This document shows positions 8,982 through 17,767 of a DNA stretch of 64,000 bases, one piece after another. A program made the translations under genes and the position numbers. The first letter of the stretch is position 1. Each line of letters opens with the position of its first letter. Origin of the DNA: Prochlorococcus sp. AG-347-K17 (GTDB taxonomy: Bacteria; Cyanobacteriota; Cyanobacteriia; PCC-6307; Cyanobiaceae); contig QCCE01000004.1 in assembly GCA_003281385.1 (NCBI GenBank), forward strand, positions 62,001-126,000, read 5' to 3'. The notes beneath the pieces are model-generated. The model was not told where the DNA came from. It made no database searches and saw nothing but the letters and a program-made list of their open reading frames with translations.

Positions 8982-9230
8982 TTAGGCCTCAACTTTGTAT
9001 AGTGATTCTTTTTCTTTCGTATCTATACATTTTTTATCATCAGACAAACATTCAATTTCTGCCTTCTTCTCAGTATGAGAACTGCAGCCACCTGCACTTG
9101 CATTAGATATTGAAAACAAAGTTAGTACCCCTAGAATTAAGGCACATGAGGTGTTAATCGGTTTCATAATTTTTATATATATTATGGAAAAATAATTTCG
9201 TAATTGCGAAGATAACCTTTTTTTCTGCAA
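8982..9230 (-). CDS. small secreted Cys-containing protein (start probably internal MKPINTSC...)
   Basis: Signal peptide followed by ASAGGCSSHTEKKAEIECLSDDKKCID. Confidence 0.55.
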   Translation of the reverse strand: MQKKRLSSQLRNYFSIIYIKIMKPINTSCALILGVLTLFSISNASAGGCSSHTEKKAEIECLSDDKKCIDTKEKESLYKVEA

Positions 9231-9253
9231 AAAAATATCGCCTTTTTATATAT

Positions 9254-9433
9254 CTATTTGTAGTAATTAATTAAGTCGACAATTAATATTGCTAGTAATG
9301 AAAAACCTAGAATGAAAGGTAAATAAGGATATTTATTTAAAATTTTATTTAGTTGATTTTTCGATGTTTGTTTTTCTTTTTTCTTTTCTCTAGGTGGTAA
9401 GCCTAACTCTTCCCTCCTTTTTGCTTCTCCCAT
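9254..9433 (-). CDS. DUF2839-like protein
   Basis: MGEAKRREELGLPPREKK start signature; the track ORF (to 9598) is over-extended. Confidence 0.75.
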   Translation of the reverse strand: MGEAKRREELGLPPREKKKEKQTSKNQLNKILNKYPYLPFILGFSLLAILIVDLINYYK

Positions 9434-9558
9434 AATTTTTTGATCCATTTTAGAATATTTTATACACTTACCAAAAGTAGTGTATTGTTCTGGATTTAAA
9501 TTTTTATTGATTAATTTATTATAAATTTTATATATATTAAAATATATACAAAAATAAC

Positions 9559-9666
9559 ATGATAGAAGTAGTTTGGTCAGTAAACATAATGATTGCAATT
9601 CTAATTATTGGTGTTGCCTGGGTTCTTTATTACATATTTACTTATGATCAAAAATTTAGTTCCTAG
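9559..9666 (+). CDS. 35-aa single-TM peptide
   Basis: Manual translation MIEVVWSVNIMIAILIIGVAWVLYYIFTYDQKFSS. Confidence 0.35.
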   Translation: MIEVVWSVNIMIAILIIGVAWVLYYIFTYDQKFSS

Positions 9667-9670
9667 ATAA

Positions 9671-9853
9671 ATGTCAGATAAAGATCTAATTAATTTTCTA
9701 AAAAAAATAGAGCAACTTAATCAAATTGCAGAGCTAATAAAAAATAATCCTAGAAAAAAGTTATCCCTTTCAAAATGCAAGAATCATGATGAAGTAATTA
9801 AATTAACCACTAAATGGGGTTTTGATATTGGTAAAAGGTGGGGAGAATATTAA
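9671..9853 (+). CDS. Nif11-like leader domain peptide
   Basis: MSDKDLINFLKKIEQLNQIAELIKNN...HDEVIKLTTKWGFDIG resembles Nif11 fold pattern. Confidence 0.6.
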   Translation: MSDKDLINFLKKIEQLNQIAELIKNNPRKKLSLSKCKNHDEVIKLTTKWGFDIGKRWGEY

Positions 9854-9938
9854 TTAACTTTATTACCAGCATTATTAAATTTGCCATCAACTTCAAATTA
9901 AATTCCTAGTATTAATTAGTATTTATTGTATTCGAGTT

Positions 9939-10709
9939 ATGAAAGAAATTGGAGAGATAAAGTCAAATATATATAAGATAGCTGCTGTTACAGATAGAGG
10001 GCAAAGGTTAAATAAATTAATTTCTCCTATGTATGAGGAAAAAGCTAATGAAATGGATGAATTGATTAATTCTCTTCAAGACTTTAGTTTTGAAATATCA
10101 GAAAAATTATTGTCTGGAGAGTGGGAATTGATTTTTTCTAATGTTGAATTATTTCGAAGTTCTCCTTTCTTCCTTGCTATTGAAAAGGCATTAAATGATG
10201 AATTTAAAAGTAATCTTTTTTTTAAATTGCATCAATTGCAAGTAGGGTCCTTTGGCATATCAACTATTGGGAGAATTGCTCAAAAGATTGATTTTGACAA
10301 AAAGGAATTTATATCTACTTTTGACACTACAATATTTGGACTCACAACAATTCCTATCTTAGGTTGGTTCAAACTATTGCCTACTTTTGGTGGAAGAGTA
10401 ATAACTCTTTCAAGTGATTTAGTTTTAAGAAATAATTTGCTTGATATGAATCTACAAAAAACAAAAGTTTCCAGAGTTGATGGACTTAATAAGATTCCAT
10501 TATTTAGTGAATTACTTATGGATAGATGGTATCCAGTTAAAGAGGTATGGAATAAGTTACCTTGGAATAAAGAATCTCCAAATTGCCAGGTTTCAATTGT
10601 ATATTTAGACGATGAAATGAGAATTATGCAGGATATGTATGGGTCTATTTTTATTTATATAAGGCCTTCAATTTCCTTGTTGAATTCAAATCCAATCTCT
10701 AATGATTAA
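9939..10709 (+). CDS. PAP/fibrillin domain protein
   Basis: SEKLLSGEWELIFSNVELFRSSPFF and conserved C-terminal YLDDEMRIMQDMYGSIFIYIR. Confidence 0.75.
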   Translation: MKEIGEIKSNIYKIAAVTDRGQRLNKLISPMYEEKANEMDELINSLQDFSFEISEKLLSGEWELIFSNVELFRSSPFFLAIEKALNDEFKSNLFFKLHQLQVGSFGISTIGRIAQKIDFDKKEFISTFDTTIFGLTTIPILGWFKLLPTFGGRVITLSSDLVLRNNLLDMNLQKTKVSRVDGLNKIPLFSELLMDRWYPVKEVWNKLPWNKESPNCQVSIVYLDDEMRIMQDMYGSIFIYIRPSISLLNSNPISND

Positions 10710-10842
10710 TTAAAAGACTGACTAATATTTTTAGTAATTTTTAGAATTAATCTATTTAAAATTTATTTAAAAGATTAATTAATAAAAACATCTCACATCT
10801 TGAATACAAATAGGTTATGTTCATAATGAACATTTTTTTAAT

Positions 10843-11157
10843 ATGCTTAGAAATCAAGAAAAAAATTCAGTTGTTAGAGGAATATTCTTAATAGGAGGTT
10901 GGGGCTTAGGTCTAGACAGATTCTACGAGGGAGATAAAAAAGGTGGTTTTTTATCAATCATTGGTTGGAGTATCACATTTTTTAGCTTTATCTTTCTTAA
11001 ATGTTCAGGTTATAAATATGTTGAGGGTGTGAAAAATTATTCAGATTATTCTCCTAACCCATTAATAGTATTACCTTTACTGGCAGGAGCATATGGTGGC
11101 TTTCTAATAATTAAGAAGACATTTAGATTAGCAAAGCAATTCGAAAATGCTGATTAA
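10843..11157 (+). CDS. TM2-domain-like membrane protein
   Basis: GGWGLGLDRFYEGDKKGGFLSIIGW resembles TM2 'G.fGaHrFYlG....G'. Confidence 0.65.
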   Translation: MLRNQEKNSVVRGIFLIGGWGLGLDRFYEGDKKGGFLSIIGWSITFFSFIFLKCSGYKYVEGVKNYSDYSPNPLIVLPLLAGAYGGFLIIKKTFRLAKQFENAD

Positions 11158-11175
11158 TGATACAAGCAGGCAAAT

Positions 11176-11337
11176 TCAAGATAATAACCCAGATCCTTTC
11201 AAATAAAATTTAAATAAAAGAATCATTAAAAAGTTTACTATTGCTAAGGCTACTACACCATTTCTGTTTTTTACATCTAATTTCTTGACTAAATTAGAAA
11301 GATAAACGACTGGATTTTCTGGCTCTTTATTATCCAA
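11176..11337 (-). CDS. 53-aa small membrane protein, TTG start
   Basis: Manual translation MDNKEPENPVVYLSNLVKKLDVKNRNGVVALAIVNFLMILLFKFYLKGSGLLS; only TTG available. Confidence 0.4.
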   Translation of the reverse strand: MDNKEPENPVVYLSNLVKKLDVKNRNGVVALAIVNFLMILLFKFYLKGSGLLS

Positions 11338-11433
11338 ATTTTATTTAAATATAAATTTGACAAGAAAATATCACAGTTTCATTTGAAGAATCAAAATTGT
11401 AAAGATGAATATCCAAAAAGAAATAAATAATTT

Positions 11434-11883
11434 CTAACCCATAATTCCTGCATTTCTTAAAAACGCTTTACCCATATTGCCAATTACAAAAAATAGAGAC
11501 AAATTAATTAAAAGGATTATTAATAATGCCAACATTTTATAGTTTGGATTAGTAGAAATTCCATCAAATCCATTATTGAGAAATCGTTTAAAAAGTGATT
11601 TGTCAATTTTTGGTTTTTGTTGCACAGAATCAATTTTTACTTTTTCTTCTGAAGAATCTTGACTACTTGCTTTCTCTAGAAATTCTGTAAATGCTTCAAC
11701 ATTTTCGTCCTTTTTAATCCCCTCATTAAGATCTTTATTTTCTTCATTCAAATTGGGGGTCGATTCGATTGAATTATTTTCCTCAGGATTAAGTTTAGAA
11801 TCTTCCAAATTAGTATTAAATGCTAGGTGTATATTACACCATAAAAAAAACCCACTCGATCTATTGAAGAGAGGGTTGGCCAA
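11434..11883 (-). CDS. hypothetical protein, acidic N-terminus, C-terminal TM
   Basis: ORF. Confidence 0.55.
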   Translation of the reverse strand: MANPLFNRSSGFFLWCNIHLAFNTNLEDSKLNPEENNSIESTPNLNEENKDLNEGIKKDENVEAFTEFLEKASSQDSSEEKVKIDSVQQKPKIDKSLFKRFLNNGFDGISTNPNYKMLALLIILLINLSLFFVIGNMGKAFLRNAGIMG

Positions 11884-11987
11884 GGTTAAAGTTCTTAAAT
11901 AGATAATAATTTATTTTAATTAAATTTGCGGTTATAGCATAATGAAGTTTTAATTTATATTAAATTCAAGTTGATTTTTTTTAAAAT

Positions 11988-12194
11988 ATGTTAGATGCGA
12001 ATACAAAAAAAGCATGTAAAGATGATCCATTAATAAGAGAAATTAAAATTAGAAATATAGAACATGCTATTGAACAAGCAGAATTGATGATAAAAGAATC
12101 AAAAATGAGCCAAGAAGAATTAATCTTTTTAAAAAGAAAAATATCTGACTCAAGACAGGATTTAGAAATACTTTATTTAATGAAAATTCAATAA
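11988..12194 (+). CDS. hypothetical coiled-coil small protein
   Basis: ORF. Confidence 0.45.
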   Translation: MLDANTKKACKDDPLIREIKIRNIEHAIEQAELMIKESKMSQEELIFLKRKISDSRQDLEILYLMKIQ

Positions 12195-12310
12195 ATATAA
12201 ATTTTTTAATCTTTTAAAAGAATTGAATTTTTGCAAAGATAATTAATTTGTATATTTGAAGACTTATAAAGTTTAAAGAAAATGTAAGATTTTCTATAAA
12301 TGTTCTTGTT

Positions 12311-12412
12311 ATGTCAAAAAATAATCTATATATACCTTTGAAAGTTGTTCCCTACATCTTTATTTCAATTACTGCTATAGCAATAACAGCAGCTACATAT
12401 GTAATTACTTAG
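12311..12412 (+). CDS. 33-aa single-TM peptide
   Basis: Manual translation MSKNNLYIPLKVVPYIFISITAIAITAATYVIT. Confidence 0.35.
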   Translation: MSKNNLYIPLKVVPYIFISITAIAITAATYVIT

Positions 12413-12476
12413 TTCTTTAAGCTATGTAAAGCTTTTAGATATTAAATAAATTAAAGTATTTGTAATAACCAATTGT

Positions 12477-12719
12477 ATGAATAAATTCAAAATAGCAATT
12501 TTTACAATATTAATAATCATATTTTCCCTTATTGGGATTAAAAAATTAATTTATATAAATCAAGTTAAAGATTTAAAAAATAAAGAAGAATCATTTTTAA
12601 ATGAATCTATACGTGTTTTAAATGAATGCTTTGATCTAGAAAATAAAAATAAAAGAACACTTAATAAATCAATTGAATTAATTGAGTATTGCTTAGAGGA
12701 ATATGGATATAAAAAATGA
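12477..12719 (+). CDS. hypothetical protein
   Basis: ORF with N-terminal TM. Confidence 0.4.
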   Translation: MNKFKIAIFTILIIIFSLIGIKKLIYINQVKDLKNKEESFLNESIRVLNECFDLENKNKRTLNKSIELIEYCLEEYGYKK

Positions 12720-12846
12720 TTTCATAACTTAAATGATGATTTTCTTAATACTCCACTAATATGCAAATAAAAAAAATTCTCATCCATAATCTTTTTATGT
12801 TCCAAAATTTTTTATTAATAATATTTTCCTAATTTAATTTTTTAAA

Positions 12847-13254
12847 ATGACAAAAGTAAAATGTTCTTATTTAGGAAATTTAAACTGTGAGGCTATTCAT
12901 CTACAATCTGGAAGTCTTATTAGAACTGATGCACCTTTAGATCACTGCGGTAAAGGTGAAAGTTTTTCCCCAACTGATTTATTAGCAACATCTCTAGGTA
13001 CTTGCCTACTAACCATTATGGCAATCAAAGCTAAATTAAAAGGATTTGATTTGAAAGGTATATATTTAAATATTGAAAAAGTAATGACACAAAATAGCGA
13101 GAGGAAGATAAAAAAACTAATAATAGATATTTTTATACCAGAGAGTACTTCTAATGAAACTATTGATTTTTTAAAAAAAGCTTCTAAAGAATGCCCAGTT
13201 ACAAGAAATTTATCTCAAGAAATAGATATTAAAATAAGTTGGCATAATGAATAA
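12847..13254 (+). CDS. OsmC family protein
   Basis: FSPTDLLATSLGTCLLTIMAIKA; CPVTRNLS. Confidence 0.88.
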   Translation: MTKVKCSYLGNLNCEAIHLQSGSLIRTDAPLDHCGKGESFSPTDLLATSLGTCLLTIMAIKAKLKGFDLKGIYLNIEKVMTQNSERKIKKLIIDIFIPESTSNETIDFLKKASKECPVTRNLSQEIDIKISWHNE

Positions 13255-13284
13255 ATCTCAAACATAGTAATTACATAAAAAATA

Positions 13285-13395
13285 ATGAAATACTTTATTG
13301 GAATAGTCATTCTTTTATTTGGAATATATACAATGACAGACTTGGCATTAAAGACTAGGTATAAAAGAAAAAGACTTACAAAAGGAAAAAAATAA
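13285..13395 (+). CDS. 36-aa small membrane peptide
   Basis: Manual translation MKYFIGIVILLFGIYTMTDLALKTRYKRKRLTKGKK. Confidence 0.35.
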   Translation: MKYFIGIVILLFGIYTMTDLALKTRYKRKRLTKGKK

Positions 13396-13467
13396 ATCTT
13401 ATAAATTTTAATATCATATTAAGGAAATAGATTTATTTTTGTACTGACAATTAAGGCATATTTAGTT

Positions 13468-13755
13468 TTATTTTTTTACTATTTTTTGGTCAATCAGACT
13501 AATCAAAGGGATCATGAAATTTACATTTATGCCAACAGTGCACCATGTATAAATAATAAGAAAAAATATTTTTATAAATAAATTAGGGGGTAAGGTTAAA
13601 AATATTTTGAAAAACCCTCCAATGAATAAAACCAATATTCCAATTTGAAAAAGACCTTTGATTATCCATTTAAGTCCATTTTTTTTAATGTTTATATATA
13701 ACCATAAAAAAACAAAACTAGATAATAATAAATATGTAAAATTTATGATCATCAT
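13468..13755 (-). CDS. hypothetical membrane protein
   Basis: ORF, multi-TM. Confidence 0.4.
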   Translation of the reverse strand: MMIINFTYLLLSSFVFLWLYINIKKNGLKWIIKGLFQIGILVLFIGGFFKIFLTLPPNLFIKIFFLIIYTWCTVGINVNFMIPLISLIDQKIVKK

Positions 13756-13891
13756 TTCAGAGAAAATCTAATAAATTTGCCTTTATTAAGGCATGATGAC
13801 AATTATTACTTTTTTATCTGCTAATTTTTTTTAAAAAGGGAAAAGTTATACAAAAAACAATAAAAATAAATTTATTTTTTTACTTTTTATT

Positions 13892-14275
13892 TTAAAACAT
13901 TTTCGATTTTAGTAAATCAACTCTTTTTTGATTCACTCCCAAATCACTTTCTCCAACTCTTGATTCTGATCTTATTGATAATATGTTTGATTCAGGTAGA
14001 AAGGATACTTCTAAGTCATCTACATACTTCATCCATTTACTGGTCGCCTCAGCATGAAGATAATCGCCATCAATTTCTACAATCTCAGTTCTTGGAGTGT
14101 TTTCGATAATTGTTTTAATCTCTTCAAAAGGTTTCTCAATATTGTTTACCTCCCATTCTTCTCGTACACAATGAGCAATCTCTACACAAGGTTTTAGTTC
14201 TATATGTAAAGCAAATGATGAAGAAGGGAATAAAAAGCTTGAACAAATTAAAATTGATAAAAAAAGTATTTGCAT
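13892..14275 (-). CDS. DUF1499 family protein
   Basis: CVREEWEVN...IVEIDGDYLHAEATSKWMKYVDDLEVSF...IRSESRVGESDLGVNQKRV. Confidence 0.88.
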   Translation of the reverse strand: MQILFLSILICSSFLFPSSSFALHIELKPCVEIAHCVREEWEVNNIEKPFEEIKTIIENTPRTEIVEIDGDYLHAEATSKWMKYVDDLEVSFLPESNILSIRSESRVGESDLGVNQKRVDLLKSKMF

Positions 14276-14402
14276 TAACAGTAGAATTTAACAAACCATA
14301 ATCTAACGAATAAAATTACAAATTTGTAATGAATACCTAATTATTTTGGAAGAAAGCATATGTGTTTTTATATTCAGAATTTAATATTCATTTCAAAACT
14401 AG

Positions 14403-14495
14403 CAAAAAAAAAGATCCCTTAAAAGGGATCTTTTTTAAAATTGAATCATATCAAGTGTTTCCTTGTTTCCACTGAAATAAATCAATTTCTCCTAC
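14403..14495 (-). ncRNA. candidate Yfr2-family sRNA
   Basis: Minus strand TCAGTG-GAAACAAGGAAA-CACTTGA hairpin with tandem GGAAACA-type loop, followed by GATCCCTT-TT-AAGGGATC + poly-T terminator. Confidence 0.55.
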
Positions 14496-14765
14496 ACACA
14501 ACTCTAATATCACACCTAAATTCTAAATATGTAATGCTTAATAGACCTCTATCTTAACTGTCACATGCCAAAAAAGACAAAATTACTCAAACGTCGAGGT
14601 CGGAGTACTTTTAAAGTTATCAGAAAAAAGTTTGTGAGGAGTTTCTGATATATTCAATCTACTCCTTAGGTAATTTAAAAGGCTGCAGTATAAATTACTA
14701 ATTATTTAAATCTTTCAGAAAAATTGGTCGTTGATGAAAAAAATAATCAAAAAAATAAAAAATTC

Positions 14766-14900
14766 ATGAAAAGCATTTACAAAAAAATCTTTTTTTTTAT
14801 TTCGGCAATTGCTCTTTTTTCAGTAATAGTAGGTGTTGTCAAATATTCGCTTACTTATATTGAAAACAATCCCGAAAAATACTTACCTACACAAAAATAA
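14766..14900 (+). CDS. 44-aa small membrane protein
   Basis: Manual translation MKSIYKKIFFFISAIALFSVIVGVVKYSLTYIENNPEKYLPTQK. Confidence 0.4.
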   Translation: MKSIYKKIFFFISAIALFSVIVGVVKYSLTYIENNPEKYLPTQK

Positions 14901-14977
14901 GACAAAAATTAAGTATAAATTCACTTCAAAAAATCTATAAAGTGTCTTAAATATGTTCTACATAGAAAGCTTGAGTC

Positions 14978-15121
14978 ATGAAAATTAAAAATACTTCAGT
15001 TCTTGATAAGAGGAATATACATTTAAGTCATTTCAAAAATAAGCATAAATATCAAATACTTGAGAATTACTGGAAGAAAAGAAAGAAAGAATGTGAAAAA
15101 AATCTTTCAAAATTTGGCTAA
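14978..15121 (+). CDS. 47-aa basic protein
   Basis: Manual translation MKIKNTSVLDKRNIHLSHFKNKHKYQILENYWKKRKKECEKNLSKFG. Confidence 0.35.
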   Translation: MKIKNTSVLDKRNIHLSHFKNKHKYQILENYWKKRKKECEKNLSKFG

Positions 15122-15130
15122 CCGATAATT

Positions 15131-15379
15131 ATGAATTTTATTTTTTCTTTTTTATTAGCATCTGTGATGTGGGTACAAGTTCCACAATGGGAAGTTGACT
15201 GGTCAAAATGTGCTGTAGATGTTCCCGATTCATCATGTCACTGGTACGTAGCTGCTCCCGATAATATGTTTGGTGAAGGATTTAATTGGGAAAACGCTCC
15301 TTGGTTCGATGCTAATGGCTTACAGGATGTAGCTAGAATTGAGAAAGAATCTGTAGTAGAAAAACTTCAAAATAACTAA
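15131..15379 (+). CDS. hypothetical secreted protein
   Basis: ORF with signal peptide and two Cys. Confidence 0.6.
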   Translation: MNFIFSFLLASVMWVQVPQWEVDWSKCAVDVPDSSCHWYVAAPDNMFGEGFNWENAPWFDANGLQDVARIEKESVVEKLQNN

Positions 15380-15462
15380 AGTTTCTATTTCATCAATTAA
15401 CTTTTAAAAGTATTTAAATCTAGTTGCTTAGTGGTTAACTTTTGATTAATTAAAAAATTTTT

Positions 15463-15609
15463 ATGCGTTTCAAAGTAAGTCTCAAAAAAAATGGAAAGGA
15501 ATTTGATGAAGTTGTCATAGCTAATAATAAAAAAGAGGCTATGGAAGTAGCTTTAAAAAACAATCCAGAAGCTCAAGCATTAAACTCTGATTGGACATTT
15601 AAGATTTAA
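15463..15609 (+). CDS. 48-aa hypothetical protein
   Basis: Manual translation MRFKVSLKKNGKEFDEVVIANNKKEAMEVALKNNPEAQALNSDWTFKI. Confidence 0.5.
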   Translation: MRFKVSLKKNGKEFDEVVIANNKKEAMEVALKNNPEAQALNSDWTFKI

Positions 15610-16396
15610 TTATTTGCGAAAGCTTAGGAATTAAAAGGGACGCAACACAAATAACGCTAATTGCAGGTCCAGGCGAAAGATTAAAGACTATAGAGAGAAT
15701 AAATCCAAGAAGTGAGATACATAATCCAAAAAATGAAGACCTCATCATTGCAATTCTTAAACTATGAGCCTTATTTAGCCCTAATAAAGTTGGAGTAGAA
15801 AGAAGAGCAATTACAAGAATTACTCCCACTGCTGACATTGAACTAACAATTACTAATGCCGTCGTAAAACTCAAAGCAAGATTTAATAAAGAAACATTTA
15901 TACCACTCGCGGATGCACCTTCTGGATCCAATCCCACATAAACAACCTTTTCATATCCAAAAGTCATTAAAGTTATAAATACTAAAAAAGCAATTATTGT
16001 TCTAAGTAAATCTCCAAAATTTGCTGTCAATAAATCGCCAAATAATACTGCCTCCAAATCAATCCTTATTCCGAGTAGAGGGATTATAAGGACTCCAAAC
16101 CCAAGCATTCCTGCTAAAATTGTGTTCATTATTGCTTCATAATTTTCACTTTTTCTATTAGTTAAACTTTCCGCAATTACTGAGCCCAGAAGACCACTGA
16201 TAACCCCACCAATTGAAGGATGAATTCCAAGCGCCAAGGCTAAAGCAAGTCCTGGCAAAACGCAGTGAGAGATTAAATTAACTTGTAATAATCTCTTATG
16301 AGTGATTAATACAGTTCCCATAGCTGGGCATAATATCCCGGAGAATATAGTTATTATTAATGGAACCAACCACCAATTGTTATTAATAAAAGACAT
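15599..16396 (-). CDS. znuB: zinc/manganese ABC transporter permease (ABC-3 family)
   Basis: ABC-3 family topology; LITHKRLLQVNLISHCVLPGLALALALG; adjacent to znuC/znuA/zur. Confidence 0.88.
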   Translation of the reverse strand: MSFINNNWWLVPLIITIFSGILCPAMGTVLITHKRLLQVNLISHCVLPGLALALALGIHPSIGGVISGLLGSVIAESLTNRKSENYEAIMNTILAGMLGFGVLIIPLLGIRIDLEAVLFGDLLTANFGDLLRTIIAFLVFITLMTFGYEKVVYVGLDPEGASASGINVSLLNLALSFTTALVIVSSMSAVGVILVIALLSTPTLLGLNKAHSLRIAMMRSSFFGLCISLLGFILSIVFNLSPGPAISVICVASLLIPKLSQIIKS

Positions 16397-16413
16397 TATT
16401 CGAAAGATTCGGT

Positions 16414-16848
16414 ATGATCAAAAATACGGGCCAAAAAAAGATCTCGAAAACAATGGTAACTAAGTCTGACATTACCAAAAGACAAGAACAACTTCTTGAA
16501 GAACTGAATAATTGTGATGATGAATTGACTGGTCAAGAGTTGCATAGGCAGCTGATGGCTAAGGGTAAATCTATGGGTTTGACAACTGTTTATAGAAATC
16601 TGCAAATCTTGATAAAACATGGCTTAATTCGTTCTAGACATCTCCCAAATGGAGAAGTTCTTTATACTCCTGTTGATAGAGATATTCATCATTTGACCTG
16701 CGTTCAATGCGGAGAAACTTCGAAAATGGAAGGTTGTCCTGTTAAAAATATTCATACTCCTAAAAAGAATCCCAAAAAGTTTCAACTTTTGTTTCATACA
16801 CTCGAATATTTTGGTCTTTGCCAAAACTGTTACCAAGCTCAAAGTTAA
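16414..16848 (+). CDS. zur: Fur-family regulator, probably Zur (start may be 16453)
   Basis: MGLTTVYRNLQILIKHGLI...HHLTCVQCG...CQNC; located among znu genes. Confidence 0.88.
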   Translation: MIKNTGQKKISKTMVTKSDITKRQEQLLEELNNCDDELTGQELHRQLMAKGKSMGLTTVYRNLQILIKHGLIRSRHLPNGEVLYTPVDRDIHHLTCVQCGETSKMEGCPVKNIHTPKKNPKKFQLLFHTLEYFGLCQNCYQAQS

Positions 16849-16861
16849 AGAGGAACATTTT

Positions 16862-17632
16862 CTAATTAAGAGAATTATTTTCATTTAGAGCGCTTATGTT
16901 GATATCGTTTAATTTATCTTTTATTGAATCAGGGCTACCAACTGCTAAAACAGTTTTATCAAGAACTATTACTTGATCGTATTTATTTAGTGACTCACCC
17001 CAATCATGGCTACTTACAACCAAAGAAAGACCTACATCCGCAAGTTGACGTACAATTTTTAAGAAATCCTCTTTTGCTGGAGGATCCAGAGCAGCACATG
17101 GTTCATCAAGAAGAAAGATTTTTGCAGGGGACATAAGAGTCTTTGCCAAAAGAGCTCTTTGCTGTTGTCCTCCTGAAAGAGAATCGAGTCTTCTATTAGC
17201 CAAATTTGCAATGCCTACTCTTTGCATAGTCGCCTCTAATTCACAACATTTATTAATCCAAGCATTAGGATTTGCGAGAAGAGCTTTGATTTGAAAAGGA
17301 GTATTACTTTTAGATTTTGAATACTTTATTTGGCCGAGAGATACCAATTTTTCTACTGTAATTGGAAACTTCCAATTCATGGAACTTCTTTGTGGCATAA
17401 GAGCGATAAGGGATCTAGATCTATTTAAATTCTCACCATCAATTTTTATTTCTCCTTTATCTGGAGCATTCTGTCCTTGCAATATTTTTAATAAAGTAGA
17501 TTTACCCGCGCCGTTTGGACCAACTAGCGCTGTTAGAGTTCCGGGTTTAATCTCAACCGATACCTTATTTAAAGCTGGCTTACTTTTTTTAGTGTATGAA
17601 TAGGTTAAATTTTCAGCGACTAAAGTAGCCAT
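16862..17632 (-). CDS. znuC: zinc ABC transporter ATPase
   Basis: Walker A GPNGAGKST, signature LSGGQQQR, Walker B IFLLDEP. Confidence 0.92.
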   Translation of the reverse strand: MATLVAENLTYSYTKKSKPALNKVSVEIKPGTLTALVGPNGAGKSTLLKILQGQNAPDKGEIKIDGENLNRSRSLIALMPQRSSMNWKFPITVEKLVSLGQIKYSKSKSNTPFQIKALLANPNAWINKCCELEATMQRVGIANLANRRLDSLSGGQQQRALLAKTLMSPAKIFLLDEPCAALDPPAKEDFLKIVRQLADVGLSLVVSSHDWGESLNKYDQVIVLDKTVLAVGSPDSIKDKLNDINISALNENNSLN

Positions 17633-17669
17633 TGATTAATATTTTAAAAAGTCACTCAATAAGCTTACC

Positions 17670-17692
17670 AATAATACAAGCTTCGTATTATT
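17670..17692. promoter_or_regulatory. 8-bp inverted repeat AATAATAC-N7-GTATTATT in znuC/znuA divergent promoter region
   Basis: Perfect inverted repeat read directly. Confidence 0.5.
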
Positions 17693-17730
17693 TTCATAAC
17701 ATTTGATACTTTTGGTTGTCAGCAAAAATG

Positions 17731-17747
17731 AAAATGATTATCATTTT
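17731..17747. promoter_or_regulatory. Zur/Fur-type box AAAATGAT-T-ATCATTTT
   Basis: Perfect 8-1-8 palindrome upstream of znuA, between divergent znuC and znuA. Confidence 0.85.
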
Positions 17748-17767
17748 TAAGTAATTAACTATTTTTC

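Noticed and set aside
9434-9598. N-terminal half of the track ORF 9254..9598
   Set aside because: Conserved DUF2839-like start MGEAKRR is at 9433; the upstream part overlaps another small ORF on the opposite strand.
14565-14648. 27-aa very basic mini-ORF MPKKTKLLKRRGRSTFKVIRKKFVRSF
   Set aside because: No SD, no recognisable family, short; chance ORF in AT-rich intergenic DNA cannot be excluded.
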